A stretch of 64,000 bases of DNA. Source: Oceanobacillus zhaokaii (GTDB lineage: Bacteria; Bacillota; Bacilli; Bacillales; Amphibacillaceae). Of the stretch, positions 50,965-59,962 are shown in pieces (the stretch's first letter is position 1; each line of letters begins with the position of its first letter). A model generated the notes under the pieces. That model did not search any database and had not been told where the DNA came from. It saw only the letters and a list, made by a program, of their open reading frames with translations. Location of the stretch: contig NZ_CP024848.1 of the NCBI RefSeq assembly GCF_003352005.1, positions 381,001-445,000 on the forward strand, given 5' to 3'. The position numbers and the translations under genes were made by a program.

Positions 50965-51459
50965 ATGATAATAATTGACAACATGAAGGAAAATGACTGG
51001 GAACAGGTACATGATATTTTCATTGAAGGTATAAATACTGGTAATGCAACGTTTGAAAAAGAAGCACCAAGCTGGGAAGCATGGAATAAGAAGTATTTAG
51101 AGGATTGCAGATTAGTAGTAAGGGATGGAGACAAGGTAATCGGTTGGGCTGCGTTGCTATCAACTTCTACCCAGAAAGCTTACCACGGTGTAGCGGAATT
51201 GAGTATTTACCTTGGTTCGGAAAGTAAGGGAAGAGGGATTGGTACGAGTTTATTAATCGCGTTAATCAAAATGAGTGAAGCACATGGATTTTGGACACTG
51301 CAATCAGGTATTTTCATTGAAAACAGTGCAAGTATTCACTTACATGAAAAAGCTGGATTTCGAAAAGTTGGGGTTCGGAAGCGGGTAGGAAAACTAAACG
51401 GAGTTTGGCGTGATGTCATGCTGATGGAGCGGAGAAGTGAAGTTGTTGGCGTTGATTAG
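50965..51459 (+). CDS. ywnH: GNAT acetyltransferase, phosphinothricin/methionine-sulfone type (YwnH-like)
   Basis: The 164-residue GNAT has the PAT/MnaT pattern: N-terminal IFIEGINTGNATFEKEAPSW, central VIGWAALLST and AELSIYLG, acetyl-CoA loop SKGRGIGTSLL (about 89-99), and C-terminal NSASIHLHEKAGFRKVGVRKRVGKLNGVWRDVMLMER in pieces. Such enzymes acetylate methionine sulfone or sulfoximine and phosphinothricin-like toxins. AAGGTG is about 6 nt before the ATG. A terminator follows after a short gap. Confidence 0.82.
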   Translation: MIIIDNMKENDWEQVHDIFIEGINTGNATFEKEAPSWEAWNKKYLEDCRLVVRDGDKVIGWAALLSTSTQKAYHGVAELSIYLGSESKGRGIGTSLLIALIKMSEAHGFWTLQSGIFIENSASIHLHEKAGFRKVGVRKRVGKLNGVWRDVMLMERRSEVVGVD

Positions 51460-51515
51460 GGGTTAAAAGGCTCTAGTATTTTGGGTGGTATTTAATTAAA
51501 TTTGATTTCGTTACT

Positions 51516-51556
51516 AAAAACCTTGCAAATTTCTATATGAATTTGCAAGGTTTTTT
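51516..51556 (+). terminator. Terminator after YwnH-like gene
   Basis: AAAACCTTGCAAAT / ATTTGCAAGGTTTT perfect stem with a TTTTTT end. Confidence 0.9.
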
Positions 51557-51566
51557 ATATTTATAG

Positions 51567-51614
51567 TTGATTTTTCTGACAATACAGCATATACTACATT
51601 ACATGACTAATGTA
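51567..51614 (+). promoter_or_regulatory. GntR-ABC operon promoter and operator
   Basis: TTGATT (51567-51572), 17-bp spacer, TATACT (51590-51595). TACATTA (51595-51601) and TAATGTA (51608-51614) form a perfect 7-bp inverted repeat immediately downstream of the -10, a likely site for the first gene product. Confidence 0.7.
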
Positions 51615-51641
51615 CTGACTTAGAGAAAAGGAGGTGCAAGC

Positions 51642-52028
51642 TTGATACTTGATACGGATGGGTCTAAACCAATCTATGTACAAATTGCAGAGTGGATTGA
51701 GACAGAAATATTAAAAGGTAACTTAAAACAAGATGAGAAGGTATATTCGCAATACAGCCTTGCAGAAATGTTCACAATCAACCCGGCAACAGCTGCCAAG
51801 GGATTAAACCTTTTGTCGGATGAAAATATTCTCTATAACAAGCGAGGGCTTGGGAAATTTGTGACGGGCGAGGCTCGAGAGCTAATTATGGATAAACGAA
51901 AGAATCAAACGCTTAAGGGCTTGCTTTTGGAGGCAGCTATTGAAGCAAAACAACTGAATGTTAGTGATGCAGAGTTGATTCAGATGTTGCAAGGAATCAT
52001 GACGAATCTTAAGGGGGATGCGAAGTGA
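51642..52028 (+). CDS. GntR-family regulator, YtrA subfamily
   Basis: A 128-residue protein with an N-terminal GntR winged helix (SKPIYVQIAEWIETEIL, SQYSLAEMFTINPATAAKGLNLL, GLGKFVTGEA) and a short C-terminal dimerisation part, as in YtrA-type regulators that head ABC-transporter operons. The start is TTG with AAAGGAGGTG close upstream. Its stop overlaps the start of the ATPase gene (GTGA). An inverted repeat at the start site suggests autorepression. Confidence 0.8.
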   Translation: MILDTDGSKPIYVQIAEWIETEILKGNLKQDEKVYSQYSLAEMFTINPATAAKGLNLLSDENILYNKRGLGKFVTGEARELIMDKRKNQTLKGLLLEAAIEAKQLNVSDAELIQMLQGIMTNLKGDAK

Positions 52029-52915
52029 ACGTGATTGAGTGTGAAGGGATAACGAAGAAGCAAGGGAGACTAAAGGCATTAGATGAATTGTCATTTACAA
52101 TTAAGGAGAATACGATTACAGGTCTAATCGGAAGAAATGGCGCAGGGAAGACAACATTATTAAAGATATTGGCTGGCTTTTGGCAGGAAACGAATGGTAC
52201 TGTAAAGGTTTTCGATGAGCGCCCCTTTAATAATCTCCTTGTATCTGCCAATGCAATCTATGTTGATGATCAAATGCAGTTTTCAAATCGGCTAACATTA
52301 TCAGATATTTTACATGAAGCGGGCAGATTTTATGGTAATTGGGATGCTGAACTTGCACGACGCCTTTTTAACTATTTTTCCTTTCATCCAAAACAGGTCC
52401 ATATGCATTTGTCTAAAGGGAAAAAGAGTACGTTTAATATGATTATTGGTTTGGCCTCACGGTGTGCGTTAACAATGTTTGATGAACCTACAACTGGAAT
52501 GGATGCTTCCGTAAGAAGTGATTTTTATCGAGCGCTTCTAAAAGATTACCTTGCATATCCTCGGACGATTATTATTTCCAGCCACCATCTCGAGGAGATA
52601 GAAGATTTACTGGAGGATGTGCTACTGATTGATCAAGGGAGAAAGTATTTGCATCTGCCAATGGATGAATTAAAGGAATATGCTCTTGGATTAACTGGTA
52701 GGACAGAAATGGTAATCCAATGGACAGCAAATCACGAGGTGATTCATACCCGCCAGATTGGAAATGATTTGACTTATTCCGTTGTGAAAAATGCTAATCT
52801 GCAACTTGATAAAGCTAGACAGCTTGGGATTGAGGTTTCGAAAGTATCCGCCAGTGAATTATGTGTACTGCTGACAAATAAAACAAAAGGGGGTATTGAT
52901 GATGTCTTTAAATAG
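52025..52915 (+). CDS. ABC transporter ATP-binding protein
   Basis: A 296-residue ATPase with Walker A GRNGAGKTT (about 37-45), Walker B LTMFDEPTTGMD (about 156-167) and H-loop SSHH. The signature is atypical: LSKGKKST in place of LSGGQ, as seen in YtrB-like partners of small membrane exporters. The C-terminal third is an extension that may regulate the pump. Starts with GTG, GGGGG 7 nt upstream, overlapping the GntR gene. Cargo unknown. Confidence 0.8.
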   Translation: MNVIECEGITKKQGRLKALDELSFTIKENTITGLIGRNGAGKTTLLKILAGFWQETNGTVKVFDERPFNNLLVSANAIYVDDQMQFSNRLTLSDILHEAGRFYGNWDAELARRLFNYFSFHPKQVHMHLSKGKKSTFNMIIGLASRCALTMFDEPTTGMDASVRSDFYRALLKDYLAYPRTIIISSHHLEEIEDLLEDVLLIDQGRKYLHLPMDELKEYALGLTGRTEMVIQWTANHEVIHTRQIGNDLTYSVVKNANLQLDKARQLGIEVSKVSASELCVLLTNKTKGGIDDVFK

Positions 52916-53648
52916 GATGAGATTAGGCAATATAGTGGCAAAACAGCTCCAATATAGAGTAAAAGCATATTATGGTATATTCAGCTCATTGGTTTTAGTA
53001 CAGGTAATAGCGTTGCTCCTCTCAGTTGGAGGAAGTGTATTTAGTGGCACAACTATCTATGGATTGTCAATTGATTACACAACGTATATGAATACTAACG
53101 TGATTGCTTTTACGATTCTATGGATATTTATCCATGCGATTATTATGACTACGAAGGCAGAGAGGGACAATAGTTTTAGCTTTGTTTCTAATCAATTAAG
53201 CAATAACATTTCCAATAGTTGCTTCCTAGTGATTGCTAGTATTATTGGTGGAATAACGGCTATTCTATCTGGCTATTTATTGCGTATTTTTGTATATATC
53301 TTCATTGATATTGATCTATTAATTGGAACAGGGTATTATTATCGACCAACGGAAGTATTCCAAGGGATGACAGCGATGATTTGTTATTTACTTCTAATCG
53401 GCTCTATAGGTTATTTGATCGGTGTTATTACACAGCTGCATCGAACGCTCCCAATGCTATTGCCGTTTGTAATAGCAGGTATATTGATTGCGCTTGAACG
53501 TATATATCCGGGCTCTTTCATTGCAATAGGAGAATTCTATTTTCAAGAAACGAATGTCTTCCTGTTTCTAATCAAATTTGTCGGCTCCACAATTATTTTT
53601 TTTGTAGTTGCTATATTGCTTTCTAGCAGATTGGAGGTAAGAAAATGA
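52902..53648 (+). CDS. ABC-type membrane protein, permease partner
   Basis: About 248 residues with six predicted membrane helices (for example 27-50, 68-90, 113-135, 160-180, 187-205, 220-240). It overlaps the ATPase gene by 14 bp and is therefore its probable permease. ATG at 52902 has GGGGGT 7 nt upstream; two earlier in-frame starts are too close to it. I recognise no narrower family. Confidence 0.65.
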   Translation: MSLNRMRLGNIVAKQLQYRVKAYYGIFSSLVLVQVIALLLSVGGSVFSGTTIYGLSIDYTTYMNTNVIAFTILWIFIHAIIMTTKAERDNSFSFVSNQLSNNISNSCFLVIASIIGGITAILSGYLLRIFVYIFIDIDLLIGTGYYYRPTEVFQGMTAMICYLLLIGSIGYLIGVITQLHRTLPMLLPFVIAGILIALERIYPGSFIAIGEFYFQETNVFLFLIKFVGSTIIFFVVAILLSSRLEVRK

Positions 53649-54343
53649 ATATTACAATTTCTGCCCTTCCTATTGCACTAATACTTATCGTTATAGTAGC
53701 TGGAATTTTTATAGTAAGTAAGACCAATAGGGGAAATGCTGCAAAAGCAGGGTATTGGATGTTTGGTGTATATGTCATTGTATTATTTCTTTCTGTTGGT
53801 GTTTATTATTTCATTCCTGCATCAGCAACGGAGCAATTAGAATCGGCTGAAAATGAATATAATCAAAATAATTTAAGTGAAGTGTTAGTTGGAGAGAGGC
53901 CTGTTGAATCTATTCATGAGTTTTTAGTAGAAGAATGGGAGTTTATGTATGAGGAGGGGCAAATCCAGATCGGTTATCAAGGCGATTTGAATAATACGGT
54001 TAATATTGCAGTGGAAAGAACAGATGGTGATTCCATTAAAGCAGCTTTTTATCAGACGCCGGTTTATGGATTTAATATGGAATTAATGGAGTTTATTAGA
54101 CCATTAGATATACAGTTAGCTGATGATAGATTCGTAATTAAATTACCTGATACGGAACAATTGGAATTTACATCTTTCAGCAAGGAATTTCCACTAATGC
54201 AATTTAAAGATTCACCTAACGAAGAATGGCACGATGCTCCTGAAAGTCTATACTGGGGAGAGCAGCTCCTATACTTGCAAATCCCTAGAGGAGTAGAAAT
54301 TAACAGTGAGATGGATGTTTATCTTGAATATGTGAATGATTAA
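53645..54343 (+). CDS. Membrane-anchored extracytoplasmic protein of the GntR-ABC operon, unknown
   Basis: The 232-residue protein has two N-terminal membrane helices (about 7-25 and 38-56) followed by an acidic domain of about 170 residues predicted to lie outside the cell (AENEYNQNNLSEVLVGERPV; VNIAVERTDGDSIKAAFYQTP; VFIKLPD-type beta strands). The start overlaps the permease stop by 4 bp (ATGA), so it belongs to the transporter unit. I do not recognise the family; it could be an accessory or immunity-type subunit. A long hairpin follows. Confidence 0.55.
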   Translation: MNITISALPIALILIVIVAGIFIVSKTNRGNAAKAGYWMFGVYVIVLFLSVGVYYFIPASATEQLESAENEYNQNNLSEVLVGERPVESIHEFLVEEWEFMYEEGQIQIGYQGDLNNTVNIAVERTDGDSIKAAFYQTPVYGFNMELMEFIRPLDIQLADDRFVIKLPDTEQLEFTSFSKEFPLMQFKDSPNEEWHDAPESLYWGEQLLYLQIPRGVEINSEMDVYLEYVND

Positions 54344-54353
54344 TGTTAGAAAC

Positions 54354-54394
54354 AGCAAAGCATGATTAAATTTGTCGTTTAATCATGCTTTGCT
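54354..54394. terminator. Bidirectional terminator between ABC operon and DUF2935 gene
   Basis: Two 17-bp perfect arms (54354-54370 and 54378-54394) around a 7-nt loop, between convergent genes. A weak T-run follows on the plus side. Confidence 0.75.
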
Positions 54395-54399
54395 ACTTC

Positions 54400-55176
54400 C
54401 TATTGATTCGCCATGAGACTTTCATCAAACATATCAATAATATGAAGGAATCGATCTGCTTCTCGGAAGACATGGTCAGCAAGAAGTGGGTGGATATTGC
54501 TTTTTATTTTACATTCATCAATTAACTCACTCGCTGTTTTCTTGAATGCACGCAAGGACTTAACAGAAACGCGGTTTTGATCGAGAAATTGATCTAGAAT
54601 AGGAACCGTTTCTGATTGTGGTCGCATTGAATCGAGATCTAATGCTTGAAAGACAAGCTGATCGAAATCATGACTAAACTCTCTTGCCTGGGCGACTAAC
54701 TTTCGCTCGGATGGGTCGAGCAAATGTCCGATAAATTTTGAGTGATCTGCCATGATTCTTAAGAAGAAAACATTCTCTTTAATAATGGTTTCAGGTAATG
54801 GCTGTAATTTTCCTTCATTTAAATCCCTTAAGCGATTAGCAAAGTATGCGGCCTCCCGACTCGTATGGTCGAGTAATAATGGATAGTTATTGGAACGAAT
54901 GTCACAATTTAAAGTTAAGCCTAGAACTTTTCGTTTATATGCCCAGATTGAAGTTGCGGCTTGATACACCTCTACGTTGAACTTAGCCACTTCATGAGGA
55001 TCAGAATGCAAGGAAAACTTACTTAGCTTCTCTTCAATCCTTTCAAATAAAGTGATGAATTGCTCTGCCTCTTCAATCAGCTTTGTATCACCATAGCTGA
55101 AGCCTAAACTTAAAAATAAAGCATGCTCCTTCATAATCCTTGACCAAAACCTTGTCTCATCAAGTGATCTAGACAC
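54400..55176 (-). CDS. DUF2935 protein, two ferritin-like helical repeats
   Basis: A 258-residue all-helical protein with two DUF2935-type repeats: RFWSRIMKEHALFLSLGF (about 8-25) and VFFLRIMADHSKFIGHLL (about 128-145), each carrying E/D-H pairs that may bind metal, and later ANRLRDLNEGK and ADRFLHIIDMF. Function is unknown. Start choice is odd: GTG at 55176 has no ribosome-binding site nearby, while a perfect AAGGAGG (55198-55204) sits 21 nt further upstream with only ATT or ATA in frame at normal distance. A rare start codon is possible. Confidence 0.7.
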   Translation of the reverse strand: MSRSLDETRFWSRIMKEHALFLSLGFSYGDTKLIEEAEQFITLFERIEEKLSKFSLHSDPHEVAKFNVEVYQAATSIWAYKRKVLGLTLNCDIRSNNYPLLLDHTSREAAYFANRLRDLNEGKLQPLPETIIKENVFFLRIMADHSKFIGHLLDPSERKLVAQAREFSHDFDQLVFQALDLDSMRPQSETVPILDQFLDQNRVSVKSLRAFKKTASELIDECKIKSNIHPLLADHVFREADRFLHIIDMFDESLMANQ

Positions 55177-55299
55177 AAATATGTTTATCTTAATCGGCCT
55201 CCTTCATATAACGCTGATCTTGTATCCTATTCATAGGTTTATGCTCAGACTAGGTTGTCTAAGAACTGATTGAAACTTTGCTAGGTCTTGAATATAATA

Positions 55300-55333
55300 A
55301 AAGCTTGATTAATCATTGATTAATCAAGCTTTC
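55300..55333 (-). terminator. Palindromic terminator after AAA ATPase gene
   Basis: AAAGCTTGATTAATCA / TGATTAATCAAGCTTT, 16-bp arms with almost no spacer. On the minus strand it is followed by TATTATATTC, so the T-run is weak. Confidence 0.6.
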
Positions 55334-55341
55334 GACTTAGA

Positions 55342-56607
55342 TTAGAATCCCATTCTTCCAGCATATTCCTCTGTTTTCCAGTCTTGTTTCATTGTTCGTC
55401 TTTGATTTTCTTGCAGGTCCTTGACGATTTTATCTACATCGATTTGCTGTTCGTAATGCCATTGAAGTGCGACGGACATATACAGTTCATTCAGCTGTGC
55501 AATCGACAATCCCTCCGTTTGTGTTGTTAAATGATCCAACACCACTTCATCAAGGAATTGTGTCAGTCCTTTCTTACGTAAATATTCGTTGCGTAATGCA
55601 TCATCAGGCTGCTTGATTTCGTATGCACGATCAAAGCGACCGGCCCGATTAATTAGTGCTGGGTCAATCTTCTCAGGATAGTTTGTTGTACCGATTAGAA
55701 AGATTCCCTCTTTTGTTGTTGCACCATCCAATGTATTTAAGAAAACGGATCTTGCATGTTCAGGCATCGAGTCAATATCTTCGATGATGAGAATCATTGG
55801 TGCGATTTTTGTAACCGTGGAGAATACTTCTTTAATCGAGTAGCTAGTTGTATATTCGGTAATTTGCCAGTAAACAACGGGTGCTGAAACACTGCCAGCA
55901 ATTGATTTTACAAGTGTTGTTTTTCCGTTGCCAGGACTTCCATATAAGAGTATTCCTCGTCTATAAGGAATATTATATTTTTTAAAGAAGGTCCCACTCT
56001 TATGAAAGAATTCGTCGATGGAGCGGTAAATATCTGTTTTCACATCTTCTTCCAGTAAAATGTCTTCTCTTTGGATTTGGTTTGTTATTTGTTCCTTAGA
56101 TCTCTCTAGCCCATCTTCTGTATCTGTCAGCACATTGATACCGTCAAGCATATAATTGCGCTGTTTCTCAAGAATATAATTAAAGAAGTCAAGCAATAAT
56201 TGCTGATCCCTCGAAAACACAAATTCCTGAATATAATCAGAGTGGCTTTGAAAAATCGGAATTCGGACGATTGCTACCTCATAGTTCGGAAAGTAGAAAA
56301 TATTATTTACGAGTGAAGGTGTAACGGAAAAGCGTTCACCTTCTGTGTAGCTAATATTGAAAGTACCCAACGTATCATAAATACTTGCAATCACTTCCAC
56401 ATCGAGTTCTTTCTTCTTTAGAATTTGTTCAATTGTATTGAAAACTTCCTCGATCCCTTCTTCAGAAGAGAACAGCTTAAAATCATGTCCGAGATTCTTC
56501 GCTAATACTTCTTTAATCTTCGTAATTGCCACGGCATAATCATAATAATGTGCAATTGTATTGCTATCTGTATCACTATATTTAATTAATGTCGGTTTGT
56601 TGTTCAT
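55342..56607 (-). CDS. BCS1/CDC48-type AAA+ ATPase
   Basis: A 421-residue protein with an N-terminal alpha/beta region of about 190 residues and one AAA+ module: Walker A GSPGNGKTT (about 222-230), Walker B ILIIEDID (about 265-272), sensor-1 LIGTTNYPEKID and the arginine-finger segment NRAGRFDRAYEI. The N-terminal part is unlike FtsH, Lon or ClpX, and no protease domain is attached. It probably remodels an unidentified protein. GAGAGGAAG precedes the ATG. It is monocistronic. Confidence 0.7.
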   Translation of the reverse strand: MNNKPTLIKYSDTDSNTIAHYYDYAVAITKIKEVLAKNLGHDFKLFSSEEGIEEVFNTIEQILKKKELDVEVIASIYDTLGTFNISYTEGERFSVTPSLVNNIFYFPNYEVAIVRIPIFQSHSDYIQEFVFSRDQQLLLDFFNYILEKQRNYMLDGINVLTDTEDGLERSKEQITNQIQREDILLEEDVKTDIYRSIDEFFHKSGTFFKKYNIPYRRGILLYGSPGNGKTTLVKSIAGSVSAPVVYWQITEYTTSYSIKEVFSTVTKIAPMILIIEDIDSMPEHARSVFLNTLDGATTKEGIFLIGTTNYPEKIDPALINRAGRFDRAYEIKQPDDALRNEYLRKKGLTQFLDEVVLDHLTTQTEGLSIAQLNELYMSVALQWHYEQQIDVDKIVKDLQENQRRTMKQDWKTEEYAGRMGF

Positions 56608-56874
56608 GCGAACTTCCTCTCGTATTTAATAATCATTTATTTAATTTTGGAGATATTTCAGAATCATCACAGGATTATCATATCATATTCAAAGCTGGAC
56701 TTAAATATGTGTTTGGAGTGCCTGTCACTTCCCGGATTATGTCGAATCCCAGCAATGCTGGAATAAATGAGATTACTTTATTTAAGAAAAATCAATAAGC
56801 TAGTAATGATATAGGCAAACTGATAGAATTTAATTAATATAAAGTCCAATTTAAGTATATAGAAAGGCGATGAC
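56608..56874 (+). other. Intergenic gap with no recognised gene
   Basis: AT-rich. It contains GGAGTGCCTGTCACTTCCCG near 56713, a phrase resembling decayed Bacillus intergenic repeats, and a small inverted repeat CCCAGCA/TGCTGGG-like (CCCAGCAATGCTGG). No promoter could be fixed for the following gene. Confidence 0.3.
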
Positions 56875-57171
56875 ATGATGAATGTAGAAGTAATCCTCAA
56901 TGACGTAGCAATTGAAACAACAAATTTTCGACAAGAGCTGTTGCAGAGGAACGGGAAAGCTCGTCACAAAATCAACTTTGACTTTAAAGTGAAAAGTGAA
57001 CAATCGCATAAAATTACGACACTGCTCTACAAAAATGACTTCACTGTAAAGGTTCCAACCAAAGGATTGAAATTTGAAGCGACGATTTATAATTATTCCA
57101 CTTCGATTATCGATCTAACAGTAGAAGGAGCAGTAAGTGACTTTAAATTGGAATTGATCGAAAAAGTTTAA
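56875..57171 (+). CDS. ykvR: DUF3219 family protein YkvR
   Basis: A 98-residue protein. The pattern of beta strands INFDFKVKSEQSHKITTLLY and FTVKVPTKGLKFEATIYNYSTSI, in pieces, matches the small DUF3219/YkvR family. No signal peptide, membrane segment or catalytic motif. Two adjacent ATGs (56875 and 56878) follow AAAGGCG at usable spacing. Function unknown. Confidence 0.72.
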   Translation: MMNVEVILNDVAIETTNFRQELLQRNGKARHKINFDFKVKSEQSHKITTLLYKNDFTVKVPTKGLKFEATIYNYSTSIIDLTVEGAVSDFKLELIEKV

Positions 57172-57270
57172 GAAAGGTTACTTTATTTCGTCATTTTGTT
57201 ATATAATGAATGATTATTAGGAACTACGTATATTTTCAGTTTAATATGAAACTTAGAAGGGATGGTCTAC

Positions 57271-58374
57271 TTGGTAAATCAAATTAAACCTCGAACAGCA
57301 CTAAAAAACATAGAGCCATACACACCTGGAAAACCGATTTGGGAATTACAACAGGAATTAAATCTTGATAAAGTAATTAAGCTAGCTTCAAATGAAAATC
57401 CATTCGGTCCATCTCCAAAAGGAGTAGAAGCAATTTCCTCTGAATTAGCGGAGCTTAACCGCTATCCAGATGCTGACACCGTTGCGCTAAAAGAGGCAAT
57501 TGCTAAAAGCCTGAGTGTTAAGAAAGAACAAATTATCGTCACAAATGGAGCGGATGAATTAATCACATTAATTTCCGAAGCTTTCCTTGAGAAAGAAGAT
57601 GAGATTATCGTTCCATCACCATCCTTTAGTGAATATGATTTTGGCGCACAAATCATGGGTGCAACGATTGTTCCTGTTCCGCTTGAGGAAGGATTTCAGT
57701 TTAATGTCCAGAAGATTGTAGATGCGATTACAGAGCAAACAAAGTTATTATACCTTTGTTCACCGAATAACCCGACAGGTACATATCTATCAAAAACAGA
57801 ATTGGATCAGCTGCTTCAAGCTGTGCCTAATAATGTATTGGTTGTGTTTGACGGTGCATATAGTCATTATGCGACAGCCGATGACTATACAAATGGGATC
57901 GAATATGTCAGAGCTGGTAAACCAATTTTAGTCCTGCAAACTTTTTCAAAAATTTACGGACTTGCAGGAATCCGCGTTGGCTTCGGTATTGCACCTCAAT
58001 CAATCATCCAGAGCATCTTGAAGGTGAAAGAACCATTTAATGTGAATAGTTTAGCACAAGCTGCAGCAACAGCTGCTATTATGGACGCGGAACACGTAGA
58101 AAAATCACGAGAAGGCAATTCTGCAGGTCGTGAGCAGCTTTATCAAGCTTTCCAAAATCTAAATTTAGATTATATAAAAACAGAAAGTAACTTTATCCTT
58201 GTTAAATTTGGACCGAATGCAGAGAAAATTTATCATGATCTACTTGCTAAAGGAGTAATCCTTCGCTATGGAAAAACATGGGGATTACCTGAATATGTTC
58301 GTGTTTCAATAGGTACAGAGGAAGAGAATTTATATTTTATCGAGTCTTTAACATCAATTTTAGTCAACGAATGA
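57271..58374 (+). CDS. hisC: Histidinol-phosphate aminotransferase
   Basis: A PLP fold-type I transferase of 367-370 residues: N-terminal PYTPGKPIWELQQEL, KLASNENPFGPSPKG (about 36-50), YPDADT, CSPNNPTGTYL, FDGAYSHYA and the PLP-lysine motif TFSKIYGLAGIRVGFG. All match HisC, which converts imidazole-acetol phosphate and glutamate to histidinol phosphate. AGAAGGG sits directly against the ATG at 57262 but 9 nt from TTG at 57271, so I prefer the latter. No other his genes are nearby; aromatic amino acid transamination is an alternative role. It is followed 15 bp later by a second aminotransferase gene. Confidence 0.82.
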   Translation: MVNQIKPRTALKNIEPYTPGKPIWELQQELNLDKVIKLASNENPFGPSPKGVEAISSELAELNRYPDADTVALKEAIAKSLSVKKEQIIVTNGADELITLISEAFLEKEDEIIVPSPSFSEYDFGAQIMGATIVPVPLEEGFQFNVQKIVDAITEQTKLLYLCSPNNPTGTYLSKTELDQLLQAVPNNVLVVFDGAYSHYATADDYTNGIEYVRAGKPILVLQTFSKIYGLAGIRVGFGIAPQSIIQSILKVKEPFNVNSLAQAAATAAIMDAEHVEKSREGNSAGREQLYQAFQNLNLDYIKTESNFILVKFGPNAEKIYHDLLAKGVILRYGKTWGLPEYVRVSIGTEEENLYFIESLTSILVNE

Positions 58375-58389
58375 CGGAGGTATGAATCA

Positions 58390-59685
58390 GTGAACAATCT
58401 TGCTAAACAGTTAAATGCAGATATCAGTGAAGAAAATAATGAATACTATGAGTTACTTTCCAATCTTGGCCGAAGCATGTACTACCCAAAAGGAATATTG
58501 AGCCAAAGCGCTGAGGCTAGTAAGAAAGCGACGCGCTATAATGCAACCGTCGGGATTGCAACAGAAGGGAACGGACCAATGCATTTCGAACATATCCAGA
58601 AAAACTTGGATGCGTACGCACCAAAGGATATTTATCCGTATGCACCGCCTGCTGGAAAACCGGCACTTCGTCAGGCTTGGAAGGAAAAATTAGTGAAAGA
58701 AAATCCTTCACTAAAAGGAAAAAACTTTGGACTGCCGATTGTTACCAATGCACTTACACACGGACTAAGCATTGCGGCCGATTTATTTGTAGATGAAGGT
58801 GATACACTTATCATGCCAGATAAGTTTTGGGGGAATTATAATTTAACTTTCACGATTCGCCGCGGCGGTAAGATAGAAACGTTTGCGTTATTTAATGAAG
58901 AAAATAAATTTAATGTTATAGCCTTTAAAGAATGTTTAATGGCACAAAAGGATAAAGGAAAAGCAATCGTATTGCTTAACTTCCCGAATAATCCAACAGG
59001 GTATACACCACACGCTCCTGAAGTAGCTGGTATCGTATCAGCATTAGAAGCAGCAGCTGAGGCAGGAATAAATCTAGTTGTTCTTCTTGATGATGCCTAC
59101 TATGGATTGTTCTATGAGGATTCAGTGAAAGAATCCATTTTTGGCCAGCTAATCGGATTGCACAGAAGAATATTACCGGTGAAAATCGACGGAGCAACAA
59201 AAGAAAACTATGTGTGGGGTTTACGTGTTGGCTTCGTTACTTATGGGGTTGAGAATCCAGCAATCGCACATGCATTGGAGCAAAAAACGATGGGGATTAT
59301 TCGCGCAACAATCTCAAGCGGATCACACTTGTCACAAACGGTTATATTAGAATCACTGCAATCAAGTGAATTTGAAGCAGAAAAACAAGTGAAGCATGAT
59401 ATTTTGGAAAAGAGAGCGAATAAGGTAAAAGCTGTTTTAGCGAAAGAAGAATATAATGCCTACTGGTCTGTTTATCCATTTAACTCTGGATATTTCATGT
59501 GTTTGAAGCTAAATGGAGTAGATGCTGAGGAATTACGAATCCATTTGCTAGATAAATATGGAGTGGGGACAATCGCTGTTAATCCAACAGATCTGCGAAT
59601 TGCCTTTTCAAGTGTAGAAGAAGAGGATATTGAAGGATTGTTTGACTGCATTTATCAAGGAATGAAGGATTTGACAGGGGAATAA
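58390..59685 (+). CDS. Class I/II aminotransferase, PLP-dependent
   Basis: A 431-residue fold-type I protein. NFPNNPTGYTPHAPEV, DDAYYGLFYED and a lysine-containing DGATKENYVWGLRVGF segment correspond to the usual Asn, Asp/Tyr and PLP-Lys/Arg positions; the C-terminal PTDLRIAFSS supplies the carboxylate Arg. It is more divergent than HisC, and the amino donor is not evident. It starts with GTG, GGAGG 9 nt upstream, 15 bp after hisC, so they are cotranscribed. A hairpin terminator follows. Confidence 0.75.
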   Translation: MNNLAKQLNADISEENNEYYELLSNLGRSMYYPKGILSQSAEASKKATRYNATVGIATEGNGPMHFEHIQKNLDAYAPKDIYPYAPPAGKPALRQAWKEKLVKENPSLKGKNFGLPIVTNALTHGLSIAADLFVDEGDTLIMPDKFWGNYNLTFTIRRGGKIETFALFNEENKFNVIAFKECLMAQKDKGKAIVLLNFPNNPTGYTPHAPEVAGIVSALEAAAEAGINLVVLLDDAYYGLFYEDSVKESIFGQLIGLHRRILPVKIDGATKENYVWGLRVGFVTYGVENPAIAHALEQKTMGIIRATISSGSHLSQTVILESLQSSEFEAEKQVKHDILEKRANKVKAVLAKEEYNAYWSVYPFNSGYFMCLKLNGVDAEELRIHLLDKYGVGTIAVNPTDLRIAFSSVEEEDIEGLFDCIYQGMKDLTGE

Positions 59686-59731
59686 GATCAAGCGTAATTT
59701 CCCCCTTTGTTACTATGTTAAAATAAAAGTA

Positions 59732-59780
59732 CCCATACATTTCAATGGATATTGTCCTTTTGAAATGTATGGGATTTTTT
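59732..59780 (+). terminator. Terminator after aminotransferase operon
   Basis: CCCATACATTTCAA (59732-59745) / TTGAAATGTATGGG (59760-59773), 14-bp perfect stem then ATTTTTT. Confidence 0.9.
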
Positions 59781-59962
59781 AAGACCAGACGGAATTACTC
59801 ATTTGGCTTTCTTTAACAAGTCATGCGAATATGTAAATGATTTGGCCATACTTACCTATCCATTTAAAATCTTTGAGCATCTCTTTGTTCAAGTTTGTTC
59901 ATTACTTTCCCTTTTCCTATTAACATGCGATAATGGAAAAAAAGTAACGTTAGGATGAAATT

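Noticed and set aside
57271-58374. A histidine biosynthesis operon
   Set aside because: Only hisC is present; its partner is a different aminotransferase, and no other his gene is nearby.
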